Shown piece by piece: positions 29,843-37,688 of a DNA stretch of 45,223 bases. Under the pieces are notes generated by a model. That model did no database searches and was not told the DNA's origin. It saw only the letters and a list, made by a program, of their open reading frames with translations. Position 1 is the first letter of the stretch. Each line of letters starts with the position of its first letter. Source of the stretch: a candidate division WOR-3 bacterium (lineage in GTDB: Bacteria; Hydrothermota; Hydrothermia; Hydrothermales; JAJRUZ01); NCBI GenBank assembly GCA_039804025.1, contig JBDRZP010000018.1, forward strand, positions 1-45,223. Reading direction: 5' to 3'. The translations under genes and the position numbers were made by a program.

Positions 29843-29883
29843 AAAATTCGGGTTCAATTCCTTTTTAAAAAAAGAGGTAAAAA

Positions 29884-31080
29884 ATGAAATTTTTAAGATT
29901 TTTAATATCAATAGGGTTAACATCTTATCTTTATTCCCAGACTTTACAGGATGCTCTTGATAATTATGATCTCAATTTCATAACAGGAGGTAATGCAAAC
30001 TGGTTCTATCAAACAAACTATTATTATTACGATAATGATGCTGCACAGAGTGGTACCATTACCCATAATCAGTTAACCTTTCTAAAAACAACCATCCAAT
30101 CACCCTGTAGCTTAAAATTCTACTGGAGAGTTTCCTCAGAAGCAAACTATGATTTTTTAAGTTTTGTTAGAAAATATGCAGCCTCCCAACTATATGATAG
30201 AATTTCAGGAACAACCGGGGGCTGGATACAGAAAAAAATAGTGATATTAAGCCCTGGAACAGACACAATGGTATGGACATATTCCAAAGATGGTTCGGGT
30301 TCTTCAGGACAGGATGCTGGATGGGTTGATTATGTGAGATATTTTCCAATAAACAACAACTTAGTAACACTTCAGGAAGCACTCGATAACACAAACTTAA
30401 CCTTTTACAGTGATGGTAGTGCTCCCTGGATAGGAGAGACATGTTTCAGCTATGACGGTCAGGATGCTGCGATAAGTGGAAGAATACCCCATAACGGTTT
30501 CTCCCGTTTATATACAAATGTAGTAGGACCCTGTAGCTTAAAATTCTACTGGAGAGTTTCCTCAGAAGCAAACTATGACAGACTTTACTTTCTAAAAGAT
30601 GATACTTTAAAAGATTTTATTTCAGGAACAACTGGAGGCTGGGTATTAAAAAGATTCATAATCAATGCATCAGGGAATCACAGTATTAAATGGGTTTACT
30701 CAAAAGATGGTGCAAACTCAAATGGTTCGGACTGCGCCTGGGTTGATAAATTTGAATATTTCCCCATAGGAACTGAGATATCAGAAAAAATTGATACTGA
30801 AAAATCTTACTTTGCAATTTACAATAATTTGGGAGGAGATTTAAAAATTAGGTTCTATGTTTCAGAAGAAGATACTAAGGATAAAATTGAATTGAGTCTA
30901 TATAACATAACTGGAAGAAAAATGATTGATCTTTTATCAAGAAAGGAAATTAAACCAGGGGAATATATACTTAATTTCAATCTCTCAAAAGATAAAAATC
31001 TTTTAAAGAGAGGTTTTTACTTTTTGAAATTTACAACCTCTACAAAGAAATATACTAAGAAAATCTTAATTATGGAATAA
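29884..31080 (+). CDS. Secreted protein with two tandem beta-sandwich repeats and a T9SS-like C-terminal domain
   Basis: The protein has 398 residues. A signal peptide (FLISIGLTSYLYS) precedes two homologous units of ~130 residues (about 20-155 and 162-297). Both have 'LQxALDN', 'CSLKFYWRVSSEANYD', 'ISGTTGGW', 'WxYSKDG' and 'AWVD'. The last ~85 residues (IELSLYNITGRKMID, KPGEYILNFNL, GFYFLKFTTSTKKYTKKILI) look like the Por-secretion/T9SS type A sorting domain. It should be exported through the outer membrane and anchored or released. An AAAGAGG site precedes the ATG. The leader has GGGTTCAATTCC. Confidence 0.8.
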   Translation: MKFLRFLISIGLTSYLYSQTLQDALDNYDLNFITGGNANWFYQTNYYYYDNDAAQSGTITHNQLTFLKTTIQSPCSLKFYWRVSSEANYDFLSFVRKYAASQLYDRISGTTGGWIQKKIVILSPGTDTMVWTYSKDGSGSSGQDAGWVDYVRYFPINNNLVTLQEALDNTNLTFYSDGSAPWIGETCFSYDGQDAAISGRIPHNGFSRLYTNVVGPCSLKFYWRVSSEANYDRLYFLKDDTLKDFISGTTGGWVLKRFIINASGNHSIKWVYSKDGANSNGSDCAWVDKFEYFPIGTEISEKIDTEKSYFAIYNNLGGDLKIRFYVSEEDTKDKIELSLYNITGRKMIDLLSRKEIKPGEYILNFNLSKDKNLLKRGFYFLKFTTSTKKYTKKILIME

Positions 31081-31088
31081 ATTTTTAA

Positions 31089-31562
31089 GATGTAGAATAC
31101 CATAACAATATTGAATTTTTCTGGCTCAATAAGATTAAAAGGAGTGCCTCATACAAAATGTTCTTGTATAGTCCTCTTTAAATCTTTCAACTTTAAAAAG
31201 CATTCTTTGTTGCCTTGTCGCCACATTTTTCAAAAAATTTGATAATTAATTTCCCTCAATTTTTCCTCTCTATTATTATTTTTTAAACTTTTTTCTTTTT
31301 CATATTTTAATCTTAAAGTGAATTTTTGCGCACCCTAAAGGGTGCGGCTACCATAAAATTATAGAACCTTTGTTTTTTTGGAAAATTAAGGGTGAAGATA
31401 ATATGAGGCATAATAGAAACAATATTCTAAAAATGTTGTTACTTTATACCTTAAAAGGTGTGACTCCCCAGCAAAAGATTTTCAAAAAAATGGTAGGCGC
31501 AGGCTTTAGCCTGCGAATTTTTACCTTTTCCCATTATCTAATATCTCTTTAAAATTTTTCAT
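31089..31562. repeat. Long dispersed repeat with REP-like palindromes, copy 1
   Basis: This ~470-bp stretch contains no convincing gene. It shares long blocks with 32624-33412: GGCTCAATAAGATTAAAAG (31123), a hairpin CGCACCCTAAAGGGTGCG (31329-31346), a block near 31363-31460, a hairpin CGCAGGCTTTAGCCTGCG (31498-31515) and a tail ending in AAAATTTTTCAT (31551-31562). The two hairpins each have an 8-bp stem and 2-base loop and resemble REP-type elements. A short frame starting at ATG 31402 (MRHNRNNILKMLLLYTLKG) lies inside; I do not count it as a gene. Confidence 0.85.
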
Positions 31563-31595
31563 GCAATATTGAATTTTTTGCCAATATAAGAAAAT

Positions 31596-31952
31596 TTATT
31601 GTGGGTTAATTTTGCAGATGAAATTTGCGTCTACCTTGCTTTTTACTATATTAGCATCAGGCAAAAATATTTCCATCTTTTCAATATTTAATGTTTTAAC
31701 TTCTTCACCATTATCCCAATAATCAAAATTGATTGCACAGAATCCTGAATCATTCAGTATCCCCTCTTTTTCCAAAAATTTTCTATCAAATTTTTTATAA
31801 ATCCTCACAATAATTCTTGCTTGTGTTACCACACTATCCTCCCCATACCAGCAAGAAGTTGTATCACCACCTACAATCCTTTCATATTTAAAAGGATATT
31901 TCATAAAAATCTTTGCTGTATAATTTAAAAAAATAAATAATATCATTGCCAT
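31596..31952 (-). CDS. Hypothetical protein with N-terminal hydrophobic segment
   Basis: The protein has 118 residues. It starts with a hydrophobic stretch (MAMILFIFLNYTAKIF), then a beta-rich body with three cysteines (SCWYGEDS, GFCAINF, NFICKINPQ). I do not recognise it. Its ATG overlaps the stop of the upstream gene by one base (TAATG), so the two are translationally coupled. The pair is boxed in by copies of the long repeat and looks like accessory cargo. Confidence 0.55.
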   Translation of the reverse strand: MAMILFIFLNYTAKIFMKYPFKYERIVGGDTTSCWYGEDSVVTQARIIVRIYKKFDRKFLEKEGILNDSGFCAINFDYWDNGEEVKTLNIEKMEIFLPDANIVKSKVDANFICKINPQ

Positions 31953-32566
31953 TATTTACCCCCTATGCTAATTTTCACATTATAACCAATAACCCCACCT
32001 AAGGAAGGTGAAAATTCCGATAAACATCCCAGAAAAAATCCCTCAGCTAAACTTAATTCAGGATATTTCCACAGCAAATAGTAACTTATTGCACCAGGTA
32101 TGGATGAAATTGCTGTAGCAATTATAGAATTTTTAAGATTTCCTTTTTTCTCACACAATACTCCTATTCCATGAATTGTAAGCGGAACCAATATAGAATT
32201 CACCCCAATATAAAGTAACAATCCTTCAGGAAAAATATCAAAAGATTGACCTGGATTATAAAGAGAAGCCATAGCTAGAGCTCCATTAAACAAAGTAGGC
32301 CAAACAAGTGAAAATAAAAATTCTGTTGTATAAACTATTACATTAATTACATTAAATAAAAAACTGGAAGAGGCACTTTTTTCAGAATTTGAATAAATAT
32401 TTGAATAATAAATATTTGAATATTTTGAATATAAAGAAACATAATTTTGTTTCAGAAAAATAAATGAACTTTTGGAGGATTCAAATAAAAATCCAGATTC
32501 TGTATTATGTTCCAGCCCCACTAATATATTACTTTCACAAAAAACTAAAATTATTATTAATTTCAT
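31952..32566 (-). CDS. Hypothetical membrane protein
   Basis: The protein has 204 residues. After a signal-like start there is a Ser/Tyr-rich stretch (SLYSKYSNIYYSNIYS), then about four hydrophobic segments with Gly/Pro (LLLYIGVNSILVPLTIHGIG, SIIATAISSIPGAISYYLLW). AGGAG precedes the ATG, and a TATAAT lies about 30 bp upstream on the minus strand (32596-32591). I see no known family. It is the first gene of a two-gene unit between repeat copies. Confidence 0.55.
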   Translation of the reverse strand: MKLIIILVFCESNILVGLEHNTESGFLFESSKSSFIFLKQNYVSLYSKYSNIYYSNIYSNSEKSASSSFLFNVINVIVYTTEFLFSLVWPTLFNGALAMASLYNPGQSFDIFPEGLLLYIGVNSILVPLTIHGIGVLCEKKGNLKNSIIATAISSIPGAISYYLLWKYPELSLAEGFFLGCLSEFSPSLGGVIGYNVKISIGGK

Positions 32567-32623
32567 AATTTTAGCTCCTATTGTTTTTTAATTATACAGG
32601 GTAATGGAAAAAAAAACTCAAGT

Positions 32624-33412
32624 AGATGTAGAAAACCATAACATTTTAGACTGATAAGGATTATTAATATATGTTTTTAAAAAATAATCAAGGGGAGAAA
32701 AGTTATTTAAAGATTTATGAGGTTTATATTAAATTTTTTTGGCTCAATAAGATTAAAAGCGTGCCTGCTACAAAATGTTCTTGATTTTGCTTTTTCCGTA
32801 AATATACCGCAATCTTTTTAACTTCAAAAGCTTCTTTTGCTGCCTATTTTTCAAAAAATTTGATAGTAATCTCCCTTAATTTTTCTTCTCTATCATTTAT
32901 TTTTTAAACTTTTTTTCTTTTTCATATTTTAATCTTAAAGTGAATTTTTGCGCACCCTAAAGGGTGCGGCTACCATAAAATTATAGAACCTTTGTTTTTT
33001 TTGAAAAATTAAGGGTGAAGATAATATGAAGGATAATAGAAACAATATTCTAAAAAACTTGTTACTTTATACCTTAAAGGTGCGGCTCCCCATATGAAGA
33101 TTTTATAAAAGAATATAACGAAACCTAAAGGTTGCGGCTACAATAAAATTATGGTAATAAATGTTAAAAAATTGGTAGGCGCAGGCTTTAGCCTGCGGGA
33201 TATTACCATAAAATTATAGAACCTTTGTTTTTTGAAAATTAAGGGTGAAGATAATATGAGGGATAATAGAAACAATATTCTAAAAAACTTGTTACTTTAT
33301 ACCTTAAAAGGTGTAGCTTTCCATCTGAAGATTTTATAAAATTGGTAGGCGCAGGCTTTAGCCTGCGAATTTTTACCTTTCCCCATTATCTAATATCTCT
33401 TTAAAATTTTTC
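32624..33412. repeat. Long dispersed repeat, copy 2 with internal duplication
   Basis: This is the same repeat as at 31089-31562 but longer. It has the GGCTCAATAAGATTAAAAG block (32740), the CGCACCC hairpin (32951-32968), two copies of the middle block (about 32987-33080 and 33220-33312), two CGCAGGC hairpins (33180-33197, 33350-33367) and the same tail to about 33412. A degenerate third CGCACCC-type hairpin is near 33122-33136. No gene is supported here. Confidence 0.85.
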
Positions 33413-33547
33413 AATATCTGTAAGATTACAAGGAGTGTCTACTATAAAAAGTTCCTGATTTTTTTCCATAAATATACCTTAGCCCTTCTTAACTCCAAAA
33501 GCATCCTTTTTTGCCTTGCTACCTATTTTTCAAAAAATTTAATGACC
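33412..33547. repeat. Partial third copy (5' block only)
   Basis: The stretch repeats the beginning of the unit: AAGATTACAAGGAGTGTCTAC, then CATAAATATACC, AACTCCAAAAGCATCC and CCTATTTTTCAAAAAATTT match 32749-32863 in order. It stops just before the end of purC. It contains no gene. Confidence 0.7.
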
Positions 33548-33554
33548 TCAAACA

Positions 33555-34580
33555 TTAATTTTGGAATAAATTTTTAAGACTTCTCAAAATCTCATTTAAA
33601 CTCGGGGCTTTAAACCATTCCCTTCCTGTTATTTCATTTGCAAAAGCTCTATAAATATCTTCTATTACTTTTTTTAATTCCTTAGGTAAACTTGGAGGAA
33701 AAACTTTTACAAAATTTTTCCATTTTATACTATCAATTTTTTTCGCCTTCTCCACTTCTTCAAACCATTCCGTTTTTCTATAATAGATCCTTGCAATCTC
33801 TTTACTCACATGAATTCCCTCATAAGTAAATCTACATTCATCAAGTGTTCCTATTGCATCTACCACTATAATTTTTCTTTCTTCATTAAAACCAAACTCG
33901 AATTTCCCATCTTCATTAAAAAGATTTATTTTTTTAACTTCTTCTGAAATTAGGTTGTTTATAAAAAGTGTTTTCTCCTTTATTTCCTCCATTTCCCTGT
34001 CACTTAAACCTGCTATTTCCTTTGCTTCCTCAAAACCTATATATCTGTCAGTTTCCTCAAGTTTTGTTGAAAAATCAATAAAAGGCTTTTCTAACCTTTC
34101 TCCTGGCTCTGGCATTCTATTTAAACCAATATCTAAAGGTTTTAATTTCCCCTCTTTTAATCTTTTAAAAACTGATGAACCCTCTGGAAGTGAATTTCTG
34201 TAAATAACCTCAAGGGGAATCAAAAAGTTAAATCTCTCCTTTTTATAAATAGAATAATCATATTTTCCTTCTTTTATTTCAGGTTTTAAAACCCTTAAAA
34301 GTTTTATTTCCATTACATTTGAGGGTTTTTTTAAATCTTTCAGTTTTTTTACTTTCCCATCTTCTAAAAGCCCGAGATAATGGGTCTTTATACCAAGATT
34401 TTCAAGTTTTTCAAAAAAATAACTTGATACAATACATAAAGCCTTACCTTTATCCTCTATATGGTCAGGCATTTCCCCCCAGTCAAAAACAGAATACCTA
34501 TCTGAAAATATAAATCTACCTAATCCTGGTTCTCTTTCATATGGGGTTTTTATAACATAAAGGTCTTTTACACTACCCAA
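33555..34580 (-). CDS. purC: SAICAR synthetase PurC (long form)
   Basis: The protein has 341 residues, longer than the ~240 of E. coli PurC. Marks are FSDRYSVFDWGEMPD at the ATP site, a stretch with PLEVIYRNSLPEGSS (the conserved 'E.v.R....GS' motif), FIDFSTKLEETDRYI and IIVVDAIGTLDECRF (metal/substrate site). It joins aspartate to CAIR in purine synthesis. It overlaps purE by 8 bp, so purE-purC form an operon. Confidence 0.93.
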   Translation of the reverse strand: MGSVKDLYVIKTPYEREPGLGRFIFSDRYSVFDWGEMPDHIEDKGKALCIVSSYFFEKLENLGIKTHYLGLLEDGKVKKLKDLKKPSNVMEIKLLRVLKPEIKEGKYDYSIYKKERFNFLIPLEVIYRNSLPEGSSVFKRLKEGKLKPLDIGLNRMPEPGERLEKPFIDFSTKLEETDRYIGFEEAKEIAGLSDREMEEIKEKTLFINNLISEEVKKINLFNEDGKFEFGFNEERKIIVVDAIGTLDECRFTYEGIHVSKEIARIYYRKTEWFEEVEKAKKIDSIKWKNFVKVFPPSLPKELKKVIEDIYRAFANEITGREWFKAPSLNEILRSLKNLFQN

Positions 34581-35043
34581 TTTTTAACTCCTTGTCAGAA
34601 TTCTCAATTTCATTTTTAATTTTTTCCTGGTATTCTTTGATTTTTTTTTCAAGATTTTTATCCTTTAAAGCAAGTATCTTTAAAGCAGAAAGTGCAGCTC
34701 CTTCAGGCTCTAATACTGTAAGGGGTGCAACACCTGAAGGCATTCTCAAAGTGGAAAAAATGTCAAAGCCGCTGAATTTATCACTGTAAGGTGGACAGGC
34801 TATACAGGGTTTTGTTGTATTTGCATCAACGAAACCACTTAAAGCATTACTTCTCCCAGCAACGGTTATAAATACAGCATCCTCATTTTCATATTCTTTC
34901 AAAATTTCAAGGACTTTTAAAGGTGTTTTATGGGCAGAGGCAATCCTTAAAACACATTCCACTTCAAACTCTTTTAATTTTTCAGCGATCTTTTTTGAAT
35001 GTTCAAGGTCCTGCTTTGAACCCATAATTATAACCACTTTCAT
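34573..35043 (-). CDS. purE: AIR carboxylase PurE, class II type
   Basis: The protein has 156 residues. VIIMGSKQDLEHSKKIAEKL and IASAHKTPLKVLEIL are general PurE motifs. The active-site loop reads VAGRSNALSGFVDANT followed by IACPPYSD and STLRMPSGVAPLTVLEPEGAA, which matches class II PurE (Treponema denticola, animal PAICS) rather than the class I GAAHLPG type. Class II uses CO2 directly on AIR and needs no PurK. The ATG follows AAGGAG. purC is next and overlaps. Confidence 0.93.
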   Translation of the reverse strand: MKVVIIMGSKQDLEHSKKIAEKLKEFEVECVLRIASAHKTPLKVLEILKEYENEDAVFITVAGRSNALSGFVDANTTKPCIACPPYSDKFSGFDIFSTLRMPSGVAPLTVLEPEGAALSALKILALKDKNLEKKIKEYQEKIKNEIENSDKELKIG

Positions 35044-35065
35044 TTTTTCTCCTTTTTAAAAAATA

Positions 35066-35071
35066 ATTATA
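35066..35071 (-). promoter_or_regulatory. Extended -10 promoter of purEC
   Basis: The minus strand reads TGGTATAAT, an extended -10 box (35071-35066 is TATAAT), about 25 bp before the purE ATG, with AAGGAG between. No clear -35 box is visible. Confidence 0.5.
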
Positions 35072-35124
35072 CCAGAACTTGAGAAAAATCTTAAAATTCT
35101 TTTAATATTTAAGTCTAAATTTTA

Positions 35125-35631
35125 ATGAATAAACAATCTGTGATTATATTCAGAGGAATACCAAGATCAGGAAAAACAAGTTTAGCAAAAAAACTTTTTG
35201 AAAATTTAAAAGAAAAGGGATTTATATTACTTCAATATGACGAAATTTTTAAAATAAAAAAAGTATTTGAAAAGAAAAAAATGAGATTTTCAATATTTTA
35301 TAACATTACAAAGGAACTTATAAAAGAAGGATATTCCTTAATTCTTGACTACTCTTTTACCTCAAAAAAGGAAATATCAAAAGTAATTAAATTTCTTAAA
35401 AGGAGAAAAATAATTTTCAGGATTTATCTTTTAAACCCACCCTTTGAAATTATACTTGAAAGGGATAAAAATTTTTTAGAACCAAAAGGGAAAGAAAAGC
35501 TACTTAAATTTTATAATAGATTGATGAAAAACTTTGAACCCTACTCCCTTGTTTTAGATACTGGGAAATTGAAAGAGGATGAAACTTTAAATATTTTAAT
35601 GGAAGACCTTAAAAAAAATGATCTTATTTAA
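35125..35631 (+). CDS. P-loop kinase-like protein (AAA_33 type)
   Basis: The protein has 168 residues. Walker A is FRGIPRSGKTSLAKKL (~9-24); an LQYDEIFK segment and ILDYSFTSKKEI follow, as in small-molecule or nucleic-acid kinases of the zeta-toxin/polynucleotide-kinase class. RDKNFLEPKG is a likely lid. The substrate is unknown. The end overlaps the CDP-alcohol transferase by 14 bp, which suggests that the kinase makes the phospho-alcohol used by that enzyme. Confidence 0.65.
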   Translation: MNKQSVIIFRGIPRSGKTSLAKKLFENLKEKGFILLQYDEIFKIKKVFEKKKMRFSIFYNITKELIKEGYSLILDYSFTSKKEISKVIKFLKRRKIIFRIYLLNPPFEIILERDKNFLEPKGKEKLLKFYNRLMKNFEPYSLVLDTGKLKEDETLNILMEDLKKNDLI

Positions 35632-36253
35632 GGCTCACCCCGATTCAAAACCAAAGGATGGAATTGTATCAAAACACATAAACAGATACTTCTCTTCACT
35701 TTTTACAAAAATAATTATTAAAAAAAATATACATCCAAATAAGATAACTCTTATATTTTTAATACTCTTTTCTTTTTTTCTTATTTTATCAGGAATTTTA
35801 AGAAGTATTCTTTTAACAGGTTTTTTCTATCAATTAGCTTCAATTTGTGATGGAATTGATGGAGAAATTGCAAGAAAGAAAAATCTTACTTCTGAAGGTG
35901 GAGCACTTCTTGATACTGTAAGTGACTACATAGTTGATTCAATTGCAGCTTTTTCACTTGGGTATTCTCTTTCAAAATACAATTTTAATAATTTTTTAAT
36001 TTTATTTATTACATCCTTTACAATAATGACAAGACTTTTAACTCAGTTTATTGTAAAAAATACAAAAGGTTTTAGAAGGCATATTATAAGAGACACAAGG
36101 GATTTAATTGTTTTTATTATCTTTATCTTTTCAATTTTAACAGAAATTTTCAAAAATCCTTATATAATGTTTTATGGATTAATTTTTATCAATGTATGGA
36201 GATGGGATAACGGTATTTACAGATTATACTGTTTTATTAAAAAAAATTCTTAA
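35618..36253 (+). CDS. CDP-alcohol phosphatidyltransferase, inositol-phosphate (DIPP synthase-like) type
   Basis: The protein has 211 residues and about five or six membrane segments. The full CDP-alcohol motif is present: D78, D81-G82-x2-A85-R86, G95, D99 and D103. The N-terminal PKDGIVSKHINRYFS and the RRHIIRDTRDLIVF segment resemble the transferase domain of di-myo-inositol-phosphate phosphate synthase, which makes a heat solute in thermophiles. The usual partner, a CTP:inositol-1-phosphate cytidylyltransferase domain, is absent; a P-loop kinase precedes it instead. Phospholipid synthesis is the alternative. Confidence 0.75.
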   Translation: MILFKAHPDSKPKDGIVSKHINRYFSSLFTKIIIKKNIHPNKITLIFLILFSFFLILSGILRSILLTGFFYQLASICDGIDGEIARKKNLTSEGGALLDTVSDYIVDSIAAFSLGYSLSKYNFNNFLILFITSFTIMTRLLTQFIVKNTKGFRRHIIRDTRDLIVFIIFIFSILTEIFKNPYIMFYGLIFINVWRWDNGIYRLYCFIKKNS

Positions 36254-36717
36254 AGTCTTTTAACCCAGATTTCTTTTGACTCACCTACTCTATAAAAATC
36301 CTTAATCTCTGCCTCTTTTTTAAAACCCATTTTCTCATAAAACCTTCTTGCCCTCTTATGCTTTTCCTGTGTTTCAAGAACTATCATTCTTATTTTTCTT
36401 CTATTAACTTCATTTAAAAATTCTTGAAATAAAATCTCTGCTATCCCCTGACCGTAAAAATTAGGGTCAACCACAATCCATAAAAGCTCCATTACAGAAT
36501 CAGCAAGAAAATTCTCTGAAAAAAGAATAAATCCAAGTAAATTACCATTTTCAAAAATACCTATCCCCTCGTATTCTCCCCTTTCAATTCCATCAAAAAC
36601 ATATAAACAGGTCTTTTTGTCCTTTTCATTAAAATCAGGAGTTCTATTTAATATATCAATAAAAGAAGACCTTACCTCCTTTGAGAGTTTTGTTACTTTT
36701 AATTCAAGAGTTTTCAT
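36250..36717 (-). CDS. GNAT-family N-acetyltransferase
   Basis: The protein has 155 residues. It has the GNAT core: EGIGIFENGNLLGFIL (strands), LLWIVVDPNFYGQGIAEILFQEF (acetyl-CoA loop QGIA), MIVLETQEKHKRARRFYEKMGFKKEA (motif B). It is shorter than AblB, the beta-lysine acetyltransferase. It overlaps the ATP-grasp gene by 4 bp and is the last gene of the kamA cluster, so a product amine of that pathway is the likely substrate. Confidence 0.82.
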   Translation of the reverse strand: MKTLELKVTKLSKEVRSSFIDILNRTPDFNEKDKKTCLYVFDGIERGEYEGIGIFENGNLLGFILFSENFLADSVMELLWIVVDPNFYGQGIAEILFQEFLNEVNRRKIRMIVLETQEKHKRARRFYEKMGFKKEAEIKDFYRVGESKEIWVKRL

Positions 36718-37688
36718 AATTTTCTTCTCTCACAAGCTCTTTCTATCAATCTCTCTATAAAATGAGAATATGAAATTCCTCTAAATTCAAGGGCTTTATA
36801 AAAGCCAGAATCCCTTGAAATATCAGGATTGGGATTTGCTTCAATAAAAAAAATTTCGCCTTTAAAATCCATTCTTAAGTCTATCCTACCGTAATCCCTC
36901 ATTTCAAGTATATTAAAAATTTTTAAGGATATATTTTCAATCTCCTTTTCCTTTTTTTTATCAAGTTCAGCTGGGTAAATAACAGGTGTTAAAACATAAT
37001 CTTCGCTATTTTTATCCCATTTTGAACTATAGGTTAAAATTCTTGGTTCTGTTTTAAAGATTACTTCACCTATTCCTATTACCCTATCATCAAAAATTGA
37101 AACATTAAATTCTCTTCCATCAATATATTCTTCAGCAAAAAAAGGAACATTGTATTTTTCGAGTTCTCTAATCCTTCTTTTATAATCTTTTTCATTAAAA
37201 ATTACATTTTTCTTTTCAATAAAGAGGCTTGAATCACTTTTTCTTGGTTTTAAAATAAGAGGGAAAAAAATTTTATCCTCCTCACCTATTACAAAAAATT
37301 TAGGAGTTTTAATTCCATAATGGCTTACTAAAATTTTTGCTTTAACCTTATCAAGACATAAAGAAAAGGATTCAGGAGGGGAACCGGTATAAGGAATTTC
37401 AAGGGTTTCAAGAATACCTGCTACCCAGCTTTCACCTTCGGGTTTTCCTTCAAAATCTTCACACAAATTAATAACAACATCAAAACCTTTCTTTTTTAAA
37501 ATATCTATCCACTCAAGTTTTCTATCAACAGGTAATAAAAAAACTTCGCAGGAAAGGTTTAAAAGTGTATCTTTAACAAGATTAACCTCATCCATAACAG
37601 AAGCTCTATCAGGTAAATCTGATTCCTTGGGTTCGTTGTAAAGAATGCAGATTTTTTTATTTTTTAATTCCATATCTTTCAAAGGCAC
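36714..37688 (-). CDS. D-Ala-D-Ala-ligase-like ATP-grasp protein 2
   Basis: The protein has 324 residues. The N-terminal part has VINLCEDFEGKPEGESWVAG and LEIPYTGSPPESFSLCLDK, as in Ddl. The ATP-grasp part shows LILKPRKSDSS, FAEEYIDGREFNVSIFDD and RIDLRMDFKGEIFFIEANPNPDIS, holding the metal-binding Asp, Glu and Asn. It differs from true Ddl at the substrate end (NPNPDIS). It overlaps its upstream paralogue by 32 bp and GNAT by 4 bp. It probably forms an amide or peptide bond to an amino acid. Confidence 0.78.
   Translation of the reverse strand: MPLKDMELKNKKICILYNEPKESDLPDRASVMDEVNLVKDTLLNLSCEVFLLPVDRKLEWIDILKKKGFDVVINLCEDFEGKPEGESWVAGILETLEIPYTGSPPESFSLCLDKVKAKILVSHYGIKTPKFFVIGEEDKIFFPLILKPRKSDSSLFIEKKNVIFNEKDYKRRIRELEKYNVPFFAEEYIDGREFNVSIFDDRVIGIGEVIFKTEPRILTYSSKWDKNSEDYVLTPVIYPAELDKKKEKEIENISLKIFNILEMRDYGRIDLRMDFKGEIFFIEANPNPDISRDSGFYKALEFRGISYSHFIERLIERACERRKL

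Noticed and set aside
31370-31552. 60-codon plus-strand frame
   Set aside because: It lies inside the repeat, crosses the CGCAGGC hairpin, and the other copies stop early; kept only as a low-interest peptide note.
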